Source: Gelatiniphilus marinus
GTDB taxonomy: Bacteria; Bacteroidota; Bacteroidia; Flavobacteriales; Flavobacteriaceae
Assembly: GCF_042678305.1 (NCBI RefSeq)
Contig: NZ_JBHUDT010000010.1
DNA length: 22,061 nt
Reading direction: 5' to 3' (one strand)
Shown here in pieces: positions 5,466 to 19,081 of the stretch. Below the pieces are notes generated by a model. It saw only the letters and a program-made list of their open reading frames with translations. It ran no database searches and was not told the DNA's origin. Position numbers and translations under genes: made by a program. Position 1 is the stretch's first letter. Every line of letters begins with the position of its first letter.

Positions 5466-8400
5466 TTAAAATACTTTTTTCATTTCATCAATAAAATCTG
5501 ATAACGGTATTCCATTAGACCAAACAGCTTCTTTAACTTTATATTTTATTTGACCTTCCTCAATATCTACATCTATATCATTATTAATTGTTCTTGTCTT
5601 TGCCACTTGATTATCTAATTCTTTAACTTTATTAACCTCATCAGTCAATAGCACACCAATATTAGTTACAAATCGTACATTTGATTTAATCTCATTTTTG
5701 ATAGATTCTTTTACATTTCCTTCTTCATCTCTAAAGTTTTCAAAATCTAAACTGTGGCTAAACACACATAATGCAAATTCGTTCTTTTTACTTGTTGACA
5801 ATTGCCCTTGTGCTTTTGTCATCCTGATATAATCAGTTCTTGTAGATTTTAATTCTATAGCATAACTCTTTGCATCATTATTAACAACCAAAATATTTTC
5901 AAAACCTGTCTTTTCATCAATAAAATCATTTTCTATTTCAACAGCTTCAACAATATCAAAATCTCTACCTACAACCTCTTTTTTTATGTTTAGATTGGAC
6001 TGACTTAATTCTTCATCTATAACTTGCTCAAAAATATCTTCAATAGTTAAACCAATATCCCTATTGTTCTTAACTATTGTTTTCTCTTTCCTTTTCTTTT
6101 TTATTTCTTCTATTAAAGCTGGGTCATTAAAAATCCCTAATACTTCTTCAGGTGTTACCTGGTTGTTATGACCAGCAGATAAAATAGATGTATAGGCCTT
6201 ATCCCATTCAAATTTTTCTTCATCAGTTTTAGCATAGATATTTTTTGTTAAGTCTCCAACACTGACACCTATAATATTCAAGAATTTTGCAGTCTTTTCG
6301 TCTTTAAGTTTTTCACTTAAAAGTGGACTCTTCTCGAAGTAATCAGATAAATTAGAAGATGTTGCTGTTTCTGACTTATCCTTGCCAATGTTTACCCATT
6401 GTCTATTTTTTAAACGTGCTATCCATATTGATGGGTAAATACTTACCGGCTGTCCATAAATTTCAATTTGAACTTCTTCAAAGAGTTTTGTGTCCTTAAC
6501 TAAAATACATTCTGTAATAAACTCCAATAATTGCGAAGTTCTTTTATTTGCTTTTCTTGAGTTATTAAGAACAGCTTTATCTTCAGAATAGAAAAAAGGA
6601 ATTTTTGAAACAAGAACCTCTGGAATTTCGAGTGTTGAATTTTCATCTTCTCGTTCCCAAAAATCATCATCTAATTTTTTAGAAATTACTTTTTTTAGGT
6701 CATCTTGATTAAAACTATGCTTTTCATAATATAAAGGTTGAGCATATATAAAACCACTTTTTTCTAATTCTACAATAACATCTTTTATAATATCCTTGTA
6801 ATCACTATTTAATATAAAATCATCACTAAACAACTCTTTATAATCTCTAAAAATCTCTTCCCAATTTTCTACTGGTGCAAGAATTGTATTCTTATTTGAC
6901 AACCTATAAATATCCCTATTACCTTCAATGTGATTTGCATAGGATACAGGAAAATTTTCAAGCTTTTCAATTTTAGAATTGGCTAATAACCAACTGAACA
7001 TATCCATTGAAGCTGCATATTCTTTCTCGGTGAAATAGCTTTCAATTTCAATTACTTTAGCAAGTGTTTTATCAAAAACTTCCTCTTGTGACTTTTTTGT
7101 TATGTTGGGAAATGAAAGCTCTACATCAATTAAATTCTTTCTTATATCCTCATCTAAAAGTTCTAAAATATCTTTTAACTTATTATCAATACCTCCATCA
7201 GTATTTAAAGTCGCTTCCTTTTTAACAAAATTTCCATTTTGGTTAGCTATAATACTATAACTTTCAAACAAATGCGGTTGCTGAATCTGTTTAATTATCG
7301 AGTAAAAATCATTAAGCCACGAGTAGGCTTTGTCATAATCATTATTAAAAAAGGAATTTGTAAAACTTTGTAGTGTTATTTCCTTTTCTATTATTTTGGC
7401 TACATCATTTAAAGTTAATTCAAAACTAAACTTATCAAATTCAAAATCATCCCAGGACTTAAGTATTTTCAACCAATCTTTATGTATCTCTTGTTTAACT
7501 ACTTTGTTAGGATATAACTCTTGAATTAAAGACCAGTATTTACCATTTAACTCTTCAGAAACATTTGTTGGAATAAAAGCATCTTTCAGGATGATAGGAT
7601 CGTCTTCATTATTCATTAAAACTCTCTTATCAAAAAACTTTTCAATCAGGCTTTTTAATTGCTTGTTGTACCAATCATTATCTACTTCTGGGATGTTAAT
7701 ACTTTTTAATTCGCAAAGGAAATGTACATTTAAAAAATTATTGTTTATCAGCCCATCAAGTAAATCTACATATAAGCCAAAAGCCTCCTTAAAAATGGCT
7801 TTATTCTTGTTGACATCATAAGTATTAGCTACACTTAAATAAATCCCATCTCTTTCTGTTTTAGGACTAAATGATAAACTATTAATGATTGCCGGAAACT
7901 TAAATGAATCTGTTGTAACTAGAGGGAAGTCATAATATATACAAGGTGTTTTTCTATTGATTCGTAATACTTTTTTATCGTTTACTTCAATGTTAACTGA
8001 TAATTTAATGTTTTCTTCAGCACTTTTTTCGCCATCCTCTGTATTGTATTCAAATTCAATAACTGTTTCATTCTCCAGTTTTAATATGGATATGTTTTCA
8101 TCCTGAACTTTAATTTTATACTCCTTAATAGAAGTCTCTGGATTTAATTCATTTTCTCCAAGACGATTAATATCGAAATTATCTTCTCTATTCGTTATTA
8201 ATAATTTACCTATTTCCTCACTTGAAGCGAGCACAAATGGTATGGTTAACTTTAATGTATTTATAACATTTTCTACAAGATTGGTGCGTGTTGGATTTAT
8301 TGTATATGTGAATTGTGTATTGTAAACCTGATTAGGATTAAAAGGATAATCAGAATTGTCCTTAAAGTTATCATAGGATTCCTCTAATGTTTCACGAAGT

Positions 8401-8819
8401 TCATCACTGCTGTTCCCTGTTCTATCAAGTGTAAACTCAAAACATTTATCTTTTTCCAATAATTTACCCTTAATATCAACCTTTTTAGAAAGTAGATGCG
8501 TAGTCATAAAACCTGTACCAAACTTTCCAGTCTTGGTAGGGTCTCCTTTTTTTGTTGAGCCGTGATAAATTAGGTGCAGTATTTCTTTTCTTGTAAATTC
8601 TTTACCAGTATGTTTAAAAACTACTTTGCCATTATTATAATCTAAAGCAACTTCAATGGTATTTGCATCTTTAGCGTCTTTGGCATTTTGTAATAATTCC
8701 CAAAACCATCTACTACCATTTTTATCTATTTCATTCTCTAAACTACGTATGTGCTGGTAAATGAATTGTGCATTATTTTCGACTAATACGTCTTCTTTAT
8801 CTTCATCAATTGTGCTCAT
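5466..8819 (-). CDS. Sacsin/Hsp90-type GHKL ATPase with C-terminal DUF3883/nuclease-like domain
   Basis: A 1117-aa protein. The N-terminus is a GHKL ATPase: WELLQNAKDA (E41, N45, D48) is the N box that holds Mg-ATP, FKHTGKEF (68-75) is the G1 box in its sacsin-like form, and GKFGTGF (98-104) is the glycine-rich lid. Residues about 250-940 are a long, mostly helical region I cannot assign. From about 949 there is a DUF3883-like or PD-(D/E)XK-like domain: GRDFDIVE (about 951-958), GFENILV, then YAIELKSTR with E989-x-K991, and RMTKAQGQLS. DUF3883 is common in phage-defence proteins, often at the end of helicases. The gene is 6 bp downstream of the BrxA-like gene and takes the place where a helicase might be expected. 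An ATP-driven sensor or clamp with a nuclease-like tail is my inference. Confidence 0.7.
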   Translation of the reverse strand: MSTIDEDKEDVLVENNAQFIYQHIRSLENEIDKNGSRWFWELLQNAKDAKDANTIEVALDYNNGKVVFKHTGKEFTRKEILHLIYHGSTKKGDPTKTGKFGTGFMTTHLLSKKVDIKGKLLEKDKCFEFTLDRTGNSSDELRETLEESYDNFKDNSDYPFNPNQVYNTQFTYTINPTRTNLVENVINTLKLTIPFVLASSEEIGKLLITNREDNFDINRLGENELNPETSIKEYKIKVQDENISILKLENETVIEFEYNTEDGEKSAEENIKLSVNIEVNDKKVLRINRKTPCIYYDFPLVTTDSFKFPAIINSLSFSPKTERDGIYLSVANTYDVNKNKAIFKEAFGLYVDLLDGLINNNFLNVHFLCELKSINIPEVDNDWYNKQLKSLIEKFFDKRVLMNNEDDPIILKDAFIPTNVSEELNGKYWSLIQELYPNKVVKQEIHKDWLKILKSWDDFEFDKFSFELTLNDVAKIIEKEITLQSFTNSFFNNDYDKAYSWLNDFYSIIKQIQQPHLFESYSIIANQNGNFVKKEATLNTDGGIDNKLKDILELLDEDIRKNLIDVELSFPNITKKSQEEVFDKTLAKVIEIESYFTEKEYAASMDMFSWLLANSKIEKLENFPVSYANHIEGNRDIYRLSNKNTILAPVENWEEIFRDYKELFSDDFILNSDYKDIIKDVIVELEKSGFIYAQPLYYEKHSFNQDDLKKVISKKLDDDFWEREDENSTLEIPEVLVSKIPFFYSEDKAVLNNSRKANKRTSQLLEFITECILVKDTKLFEEVQIEIYGQPVSIYPSIWIARLKNRQWVNIGKDKSETATSSNLSDYFEKSPLLSEKLKDEKTAKFLNIIGVSVGDLTKNIYAKTDEEKFEWDKAYTSILSAGHNNQVTPEEVLGIFNDPALIEEIKKKRKEKTIVKNNRDIGLTIEDIFEQVIDEELSQSNLNIKKEVVGRDFDIVEAVEIENDFIDEKTGFENILVVNNDAKSYAIELKSTRTDYIRMTKAQGQLSTSKKNEFALCVFSHSLDFENFRDEEGNVKESIKNEIKSNVRFVTNIGVLLTDEVNKVKELDNQVAKTRTINNDIDVDIEEGQIKYKVKEAVWSNGIPLSDFIDEMKKVF

Positions 8820-8825
8820 AACAAA

Positions 8826-9530
8826 CTAGTTTAAAATCAACAACTCTCTATCAGCACCTCTGATGTATTCCCATTCGCTTGCGTGATATTTATTGGCTAC
8901 ATCCGACAGTGATGGCGTTTTATAATATGCAAATAAGGCCTTATCTAAATGCTTTAAATCTATTTGTTTGGTGTGATTTGAAATGGCATATAACAAGAAT
9001 ATATCTTTTACTTGTTCTATAGTCAATTCTGTTTTTGGTATTTGTGAATAGGTTGTACTATTAATTGGTTCGACTATACCAAATGAATGTAGTGTTTTAA
9101 GGAAAGCTCTTGTGGACCTTTTAATTATTTCTGAATCTCCAAAAGCATCTACCATTTTTGCTGTAATTGCCTTTGTACTTATTTCTTGAGAATCATCAAA
9201 TACTTTTGTGTAAATAGTAGAAAACTGTTTTAATATCTCATAATCTATGATAAATTTTGAAAGTAGTATAGGCTTCATATATTCAAAGCTTTTCTCTTTA
9301 CACAACTTCATTAAAATATTTTCTTCTATAATTGAAGTTTTTTCCTGAAAGTTAAAAATGAATGTTCTAAATAAAACCGTTCTGGTTTTACGTCTTCCAT
9401 CTTTCCCTGTTAATTCTACTGCTATATTATCGTAGGCTTCGTAATACTCTTTAGGATTTTTACCTGCTTCTACTAATTGTAAAGATTTATATATCCACTC
9501 TGCCTTTAATGGTCTATCGTATCCTATCAT
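8826..9530 (-). CDS. BrxA-like (DUF1819-type) helical protein
   Basis: A 234-aa soluble helical protein with no enzymatic motif. The arrangement resembles BrxA: an N-terminal helical part, then EYMKPILLSKFIIDYEIL (about 85-102) and a final unit with RAFLKTLHSFGIVEP (about 141-155), where BrxA proteins have a comparable winged-helix-like end. Similarity is by pattern only and is weak. BrxA is a small accessory DNA-binding protein of BREX types 1, 3, 5 and 6, and in type 3 it lies directly after pglZ, as here. Its ATG overlaps the pglZ stop by 4 bp (ATGA), so translation is coupled. If it is not BrxA, it is an unrecognised small subunit in the same position. Confidence 0.4.
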   Translation of the reverse strand: MIGYDRPLKAEWIYKSLQLVEAGKNPKEYYEAYDNIAVELTGKDGRRKTRTVLFRTFIFNFQEKTSIIEENILMKLCKEKSFEYMKPILLSKFIIDYEILKQFSTIYTKVFDDSQEISTKAITAKMVDAFGDSEIIKRSTRAFLKTLHSFGIVEPINSTTYSQIPKTELTIEQVKDIFLLYAISNHTKQIDLKHLDKALFAYYKTPSLSDVANKYHASEWEYIRGADRELLILN

Positions 9531-10966
9531 TTTGTAACTGTAATAAACGGTACTACTATTTCTTCTAAACTAATACCGCCGTGATTGATTTCTATTTTAT
9601 CTTTTTGTGAAAACATTGTTCTTCCTTCGGGAATTACCAATTTCTTTTGGTGAACAAAAGGAATGTTTATTTTTTCAAATTGGGTTAACTCTGATGCTTC
9701 TTCAGGTATTATTACTGCACGCTTTGCAAAATCATCAATTAAATACTTTTGTAAGCGCTCTCCATTTCCTTTTGCTATTACTGAACCGTGATCTGAACAG
9801 ATATATATTTGAAAACCATTTTTAAGTAATGTCTTTATAATTTGTTTGACATTAGATTTCTCTAAATACTGCTTACAATTATTAAAGTAGATGGCTTTTG
9901 TATTTTCGTTTGCTGGGAAAATGGTACTATGACATAGGTCATCAAAGAAATTGAATAATACGCTTATGTATTCATACCCTAATAGGGTATTATCACTAAT
10001 CTCGTCTTCCTCCACAAAATACTTGGTTTGTTTGTCGTTAAAGAACTCTGTAAATGCCTTTGCTTCATCATTTCTACCAGGATATTTAATATCATAGACA
10101 TTTGTTGCACCGTGAAATATGGCAGTTCTACATACAGATGTTACTGAAGGCAACAAGGTAAATAGGGTGTGCTCTTTATAGTCTAGTTCTAAATCTGATA
10201 GATAGTCCTTTAAAAGCTGCCATTCTGCAAAACCCATACAGTCAAAGCATAATAAGGCTATTTTATCCTCTTTTTTACTTTTTATGTGATGGATTATTTT
10301 ATCTATAGACAACGGTTTTGAAGCCGTAGAAGCATACCCAATTTGCTCAAAGGTTTTGTTATCTATTAATTGTTTAGCAACTTCATCTATTTGAGGAATA
10401 TCTTCAATAAAACTTTGCTGATTTTGTAGAAATGATTGATAAATAAATTTCCCCCAATGCTCTGCAATTGTTAAGGTATTGGTAATAGAACTATCTTTCT
10501 CTAATTCTTTACAAATTATTTCTTTAAGCTCTGTTAACTCTTTATTTTGATGATGGCTTTTAGCATTAGCTACTATCTCATTTATATTTGAATTTGAAAG
10601 TACTATATGCGGATTACTTGCATACACATATTCTAAAACCATTACAATAGTACTTGCATCAAACTGTTTTAGTAAAGTTAAATCTCCATTAAGCGGTAAT
10701 TGACTATTATTAAACTCTTTATAATCATAACTTGACTTTAAAAACTGTGGAATATTTTCTTTGGTTGTTATAAACGTGACTTGCTCACTGCTATTCGCAG
10801 CTGTAAGCATTTGTGCATTTTTATTTGAAAATACTACGTGCTTGAAGTTTTGATTTAGGTAAGTTTTGAATGGTTTTGAAAACAACACACCTAACCTATC
10901 AGAGATAATCTTTGGTGATTTTTCTGATAAGTTTAATGCTGTTATGATACGTTGTTGCCAAGACAT
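9527..10966 (-). CDS. pglZ: PglZ, alkaline-phosphatase-fold core BREX protein
   Basis: A 479-aa PglZ. The C-terminal half carries the alkaline phosphatase superfamily metal sites: FDCMG (D242), LPSVTSVCR (272-280, with T276/S277 in the nucleophile position), FDDLCHS (341-347, D343 and H346), SDHGS (391-395, D392 and H393) and NHGGISLEE (461-469, H462). The last motif, followed by VVPFI, is the typical PglZ end. PglZ is one of the two proteins found in all BREX and Pgl systems. At 479 residues it is shorter than the 800-900 aa of type 1 PglZ and closer to the short forms. The ATG overlaps the methyltransferase stop by one base (TAATG). All expected metal ligands are present, so it should be active. 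Confidence 0.88.
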   Translation of the reverse strand: MSWQQRIITALNLSEKSPKIISDRLGVLFSKPFKTYLNQNFKHVVFSNKNAQMLTAANSSEQVTFITTKENIPQFLKSSYDYKEFNNSQLPLNGDLTLLKQFDASTIVMVLEYVYASNPHIVLSNSNINEIVANAKSHHQNKELTELKEIICKELEKDSSITNTLTIAEHWGKFIYQSFLQNQQSFIEDIPQIDEVAKQLIDNKTFEQIGYASTASKPLSIDKIIHHIKSKKEDKIALLCFDCMGFAEWQLLKDYLSDLELDYKEHTLFTLLPSVTSVCRTAIFHGATNVYDIKYPGRNDEAKAFTEFFNDKQTKYFVEEDEISDNTLLGYEYISVLFNFFDDLCHSTIFPANENTKAIYFNNCKQYLEKSNVKQIIKTLLKNGFQIYICSDHGSVIAKGNGERLQKYLIDDFAKRAVIIPEEASELTQFEKINIPFVHQKKLVIPEGRTMFSQKDKIEINHGGISLEEIVVPFITVTK

Positions 10967-13434
10967 TAATTAATACCTTCAACCATTATTTTAGCAGCTT
11001 CCACAAAATCGTTAAGCTCTGAACTGTTTTCTATAATCTTTTTATCTAAACGCTCTTCTAGTGTTAGAATATCTTTAAAACGTTTGTCTTTATAACATTG
11101 CTCAAAACCGTGCACTAATGCTTCTTTACGAACTTCTTTTATTTTTTTACGCTCACTTTTGGCTCTTAATAATAAACTTTCATACTCTCGCATTAAGACC
11201 TTTTCTCTTTTGGAATTTATACTATTGTGTTCTTCTTCTGAAGTAGACCTACGATAGACATTATTTTCATTTACAAAATTATCTTCAAGCAATTGTAATA
11301 GTTCTGGAACCAAATCTCCTTGAATATTTGCTATTTGAGTAAAAGCAGTATGTATATCAGAAAAAGTTTTAGGAGTTTTCAAAAAATTAAATAACCATAA
11401 AAGTGCTGATTTTTCATCAGATACAAAAAGCATCATTGCGCCTGACTGGACTTCATCGATTCCTTCTAATTTAAGTCTCTTTTTATATTCAATATAACTG
11501 TTAATTTGATTAGAAGTAAACCAATACCCATCTTCAGTAACAAAGTGTTTATTCAATAAACTATAGAAAACATTTGAATCTAAATTAATTTCAAACCCCT
11601 TACTTATATAATATGCTAAAAACTTACTATAAAGCATTTTATCTGTTCTTTCTATTGAGGGAGCTGTATCTAACTTCGATAGGAACTGTTCGATAAACTC
11701 CATTTCTAAATTTTCACCTGAACTACTCAAGAATTTCTGTTCAAACTTCTCTGATGGTTTGAATGCAGAAATGACTAAATCATTTTTAACTGCACCAGCT
11801 GATGTAACTTGCTTAAAACTTCCTTGCTTTTTATCTAATACAGAAACATCGACTATTACAAAACCTGCTTTTAGGATAGCATTTTGGATACTATTCCATA
11901 CAGAAGATTTTGAGTTATGGAACTCTATAGTAATCCACCTGTTTGGCTTAAGTATTTTAAAAAATTCTTTAAAGTTTTGGGAAATAAAATTCTCAAACTC
12001 ACGAAGTTCTTTTCCTTGTGTTTTACTGATTATAGTTTCCGAAACATTGTTAGTAAAAACTTTCAACCATCCTTCAGGTATGAAACTTAATTCAGAATAA
12101 GGCAAATTATCACCGAAAGGAGGATCAACAAAAATATAATCGATAGAGTTTTCTGGAATATTTATAAAATTCTTACTGCTTTGAGTTGAAATAATGCACT
12201 CGCAATTATTTCTTCTTATTTTATCCAAATGCTTTAAAGGTTTTACAAAACCTTTTGCTCCAGATAATTTTCTTTTTGCATACTCAAAAATATTAAGCTC
12301 TTTTATTAAAGTTGGAACATAAAGAGTACCAGACACATTACCAGTTCTTTTTCCATACCTACTCATTTTAGACGAATTTATCAACAATGAAGTGAAGAAA
12401 AATGCTGATTCTGTGTCAAGAATCTCTCTTAATGAAGAAAGAATTACAATAGCTCTTTTAAAGTAAAAATGATTAATTTTTGAAACTCCTTTGTGATAGC
12501 CTTTTCTATATAGATCACCCCATTCACTGCCTTTAAATAACATTTTATAAACAGGAAACCAATTTTTGTAATTTATATCTTCTATCCTAGATATTACCTC
12601 TAAATCATCCTGACTTGGTTTCTTTGAATAACGCTTTCCTTTTAATTTATAATCAATTAAAACAGGTATTTGTTTCTTGACATATATATATTCACCATCA
12701 ACATCAATAACTTTTTCCAAGATAGGTTTACTATCTTTTTTATTTATTAAACCATTACAATTAGGGCAATTATAATCATTATTCAAACTATCATCTTCAT
12801 TTACAGCTAGATCGTAAAAAACATATTCTGAACTACAAAATTTACAACTTAATACATCACTCCAAATAGTTGACATTATTTCCCCTTTATTACCATTGGA
12901 ATCATAAGTTTCATACATCCAACCGTATTCTTCTTTTACTTTTAATAATATCTTCTTAACAGTTGATTCAAACTTAAAAGGATCTGCTGGATGATTGTAA
13001 TTGTTACTTATAAAAGTTGCATAAGGGGATAAATCATTTAATATTACATTTCTATTCAAAAGTTGTGCTGCAACACCAGTCATACCAGAACCACTAAACC
13101 CATCAAAAACAATATCTCCTTCACTTGTATAATGATTAATATACTCCATTATGGCTTCGTGAGGAACTTTAGTATGATAAGAATGAGCGTTATAAATTGG
13201 ATGGTTTTTACCAGCAGAAACATCACCTACATAAGGTTTTTTATGATAATCATCACTCTCTTCATTGTAAGCTGTTCCATTTTTTTCTATAAACTCTTTG
13301 ATGTATGGATTAGGACAAGCTGTATAGAATGGTGGATTGGATAGATTGATAATATCATCGTCTGCACCAATAGGAAAACCTTCTATTTGTTTTAGTTTTG
13401 GTAACTTCTTTCTTAAATCTTCTTTATAATCCAT
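10966..13434 (-). CDS. BREX-type DNA methyltransferase with zinc ribbon (PglXI/DUF1156-like)
   Basis: An 822-aa amino-methyltransferase, expected to modify adenine N6 or cytosine N4 in host DNA. Residues 31-45 hold LSNPPFYTACPNPYI near the N-terminus. The SAM-binding motif I is VFDGFSGSGMTG (109-120), followed by the acidic loop ILNDLSP. A zinc ribbon follows: CKFC (197-200) and CPNC (223-226). The catalytic motif IV is VDPPFGDNLPYSE (436-448). Motif I before a target region before motif IV is an alpha-class order and matches the DUF1156/PglXI type used in BREX 3 and 5. The C-terminal 250 residues are helical and end in a lysine-rich coil. It starts 5 bp after the large ATPase gene. The partner proteins, rather than a classical restriction subunit, probably provide interference. 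Confidence 0.78.
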   Translation of the reverse strand: MDYKEDLRKKLPKLKQIEGFPIGADDDIINLSNPPFYTACPNPYIKEFIEKNGTAYNEESDDYHKKPYVGDVSAGKNHPIYNAHSYHTKVPHEAIMEYINHYTSEGDIVFDGFSGSGMTGVAAQLLNRNVILNDLSPYATFISNNYNHPADPFKFESTVKKILLKVKEEYGWMYETYDSNGNKGEIMSTIWSDVLSCKFCSSEYVFYDLAVNEDDSLNNDYNCPNCNGLINKKDSKPILEKVIDVDGEYIYVKKQIPVLIDYKLKGKRYSKKPSQDDLEVISRIEDINYKNWFPVYKMLFKGSEWGDLYRKGYHKGVSKINHFYFKRAIVILSSLREILDTESAFFFTSLLINSSKMSRYGKRTGNVSGTLYVPTLIKELNIFEYAKRKLSGAKGFVKPLKHLDKIRRNNCECIISTQSSKNFINIPENSIDYIFVDPPFGDNLPYSELSFIPEGWLKVFTNNVSETIISKTQGKELREFENFISQNFKEFFKILKPNRWITIEFHNSKSSVWNSIQNAILKAGFVIVDVSVLDKKQGSFKQVTSAGAVKNDLVISAFKPSEKFEQKFLSSSGENLEMEFIEQFLSKLDTAPSIERTDKMLYSKFLAYYISKGFEINLDSNVFYSLLNKHFVTEDGYWFTSNQINSYIEYKKRLKLEGIDEVQSGAMMLFVSDEKSALLWLFNFLKTPKTFSDIHTAFTQIANIQGDLVPELLQLLEDNFVNENNVYRRSTSEEEHNSINSKREKVLMREYESLLLRAKSERKKIKEVRKEALVHGFEQCYKDKRFKDILTLEERLDKKIIENSSELNDFVEAAKIMVEGIN

Positions 13435-13439
13435 TCTGC

Positions 13440-17678
<4,239 letters not shown>

Positions 17679-17789
17679 TGATATTTTATTTCAAAAGCAT
17701 AAAAATAAAAATATATCTCGGTTTAGCATTATGGTTTTCAGCATTTCCTATTACCCCTTTTTTCAGGTATATTACAAGTTTGAAAAAAA

Positions 17790-18689
17790 TTAGTTATTGA
17801 TACAGAATAAAATTTGGGCTTTAAGCTTTTCAAACACCTCTTTTTCATTGTTTGTTTCTGGTAAGTCTTTTATTAATTTTAAATACTGCTGACGCTCTTT
17901 TTTGTAAGTATGTCTATGGTGCTTTTTTAAACCTAATGAGATTTCTGGATTTCTGTAAGCAGCTAAAAGTTTTAATTGTGCAGGACTTAAAACTCCATAA
18001 TCAATCAAACTCTTTTTTTTGATGTTACTGTAAATTTCTAATAGGTTTAATGCTAATTGAGAGAAAATACTATTATCTGCTAAATCAATAAATTTAAGAA
18101 CAGGAATATTGTTCTTTCTTTTGTTATAATAGGTAGCATACGCTTCACATTCAAAACGGATAACGCTTTTAGGCAGCTCGATACCATTTTCAGCTTTTAC
18201 CTGATAGGTTTTATCATAGCCTTTAATGTTGTAATTGGTAGCTTTGAAATTAACCCCATAGACCTTTGTTTTGTTTCTCATCTGTGATTGGTTAATACTT
18301 TTGTATTGCTCCCAAGTTTTAAAGGTGTCTTCTGGAAATGCATCGATGACAGTACCGACAGCTATCTTTTTGACAATAGCAGTGCTTAAATCGAAGTCGA
18401 AGTGTGCTGTTAAATAATAAATAGCCTCCTTTGCTTGAGAATAAGTAAAAGGCGAGTAATTATTATTACAATAGAATTTTTGCAAACTATTGATAATAGT
18501 AAATTCAAACCCTCTTAACCAAAGTTTTAAATTATTCAAATGAGAATAGTAAGCAATTATTTCACCTTGTTTATTGTAGTGAGGTAGCCAAAGACAATTG
18601 TTCCATCTAAAAGGCTCATTGACTTTAGCTGCTGCTTCTTTAGGAATCTTATCTAAAGACTTTACTATTTTGATAGTATCGTACAACAC
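17790..18689 (-). CDS. Rep-like replication initiation protein (filamentous phage/plasmid type)
   Basis: A 299-aa protein resembling phage/plasmid replication initiators of the gene II / Rep_trans kind, which nick an origin and start rolling-circle copying. Evidence: an AHFDFDLSTAIV strand (about 95-106), a YNIKGYDKTYQVK segment (about 153-165) and a following SVIRFECEAY (about 176-185), the paired 'YDK ... R-E' pattern of these proteins. The C-terminus is helical and basic. The start is GTG; an in-frame TAA lies two codons upstream, so no longer form is possible, and a TTG follows as second choice. It is 8 bp after the helix-turn-helix gene, so the two are co-transcribed. No phage coat or secretion genes are nearby, which fits a replicating integrative element rather than a complete filamentous phage. 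Confidence 0.55.
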   Translation of the reverse strand: MLYDTIKIVKSLDKIPKEAAAKVNEPFRWNNCLWLPHYNKQGEIIAYYSHLNNLKLWLRGFEFTIINSLQKFYCNNNYSPFTYSQAKEAIYYLTAHFDFDLSTAIVKKIAVGTVIDAFPEDTFKTWEQYKSINQSQMRNKTKVYGVNFKATNYNIKGYDKTYQVKAENGIELPKSVIRFECEAYATYYNKRKNNIPVLKFIDLADNSIFSQLALNLLEIYSNIKKKSLIDYGVLSPAQLKLLAAYRNPEISLGLKKHHRHTYKKERQQYLKLIKDLPETNNEKEVFEKLKAQILFCINN

Positions 18690-18697
18690 CCTTTAGT

Positions 18698-18976
18698 TTA
18701 TTTTTTGAATGCCTTACGATAATTTTTTTCCAAAAGCTTCTCTACATCGCTCATACGATAATAGATTTTAGAACCTATTTGAGAAAATGATACCACTCCT
18801 TCATCTCTCCAGGTTTGAGCTGTACGCTTACTAATATTCATTAGCTGCAAAAACTCTTGGTTGTCTACAAAAATGTCTTTTGGGTTTTTCTGTTTTTCTT
18901 CAAGTGAAGATTTTACTTCATCAATTTTATTTAGAAGTTCTTCATACTGATTTTTGGATAATATAATCGCTTCCAT
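18698..18976 (-). CDS. Excisionase-like helix-turn-helix protein next to the integrase
   Basis: A 92-aa protein from the start MEAIILSKNQYEELL, which I prefer because family members begin this way; an in-frame ATG 14 codons upstream (19018) would add a hydrophobic, less likely N-terminus. After a helical lead, residues about 36-87 form an HTH_17 domain: FVDNQEFLQLMNISKRTAQTW, then a wing GVVSFSQIGSKIYYRMSDV and a basic tail. This is the typical small DNA-binding protein coupled to Bacteroidetes integrases and to Rep genes. Directly upstream lie four phased ATAAGG boxes, the likely binding sites, so it probably regulates itself and Rep and may direct excision. It lies 8 bp before the Rep gene. 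Confidence 0.75.
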   Translation of the reverse strand: MEAIILSKNQYEELLNKIDEVKSSLEEKQKNPKDIFVDNQEFLQLMNISKRTAQTWRDEGVVSFSQIGSKIYYRMSDVEKLLEKNYRKAFKK

Positions 18977-19032
18977 TTGCTTAAGAATTAAAATGTTACT
19001 AAATATTTTCAGCAACAAATATTAAGCTCTGG

Positions 19033-19071
19033 ATAAGGACTTATAAGGACGACCTTATAAAACCCTTATAA
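19033..19071. promoter_or_regulatory. Four phased ATAAGG boxes, likely operator of the HTH-Rep operon
   Basis: ATAAGG occurs at 19033-19038 and 19043-19048, and its complement CCTTAT at 19053-19058 and 19064-19069. Steps are 10, 10 and 11 bp, so all four lie on one face of the helix. The inner two form TTATAAGG-ACGA-CCTTATAA. A near-match to the -7 box lies just downstream at about 19015-19022. The spot lies between the 443-aa gene and the helix-turn-helix gene, as expected for a repressor/excisionase site. Confidence 0.6.
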
Positions 19072-19081
19072 TTGAAGAAAT

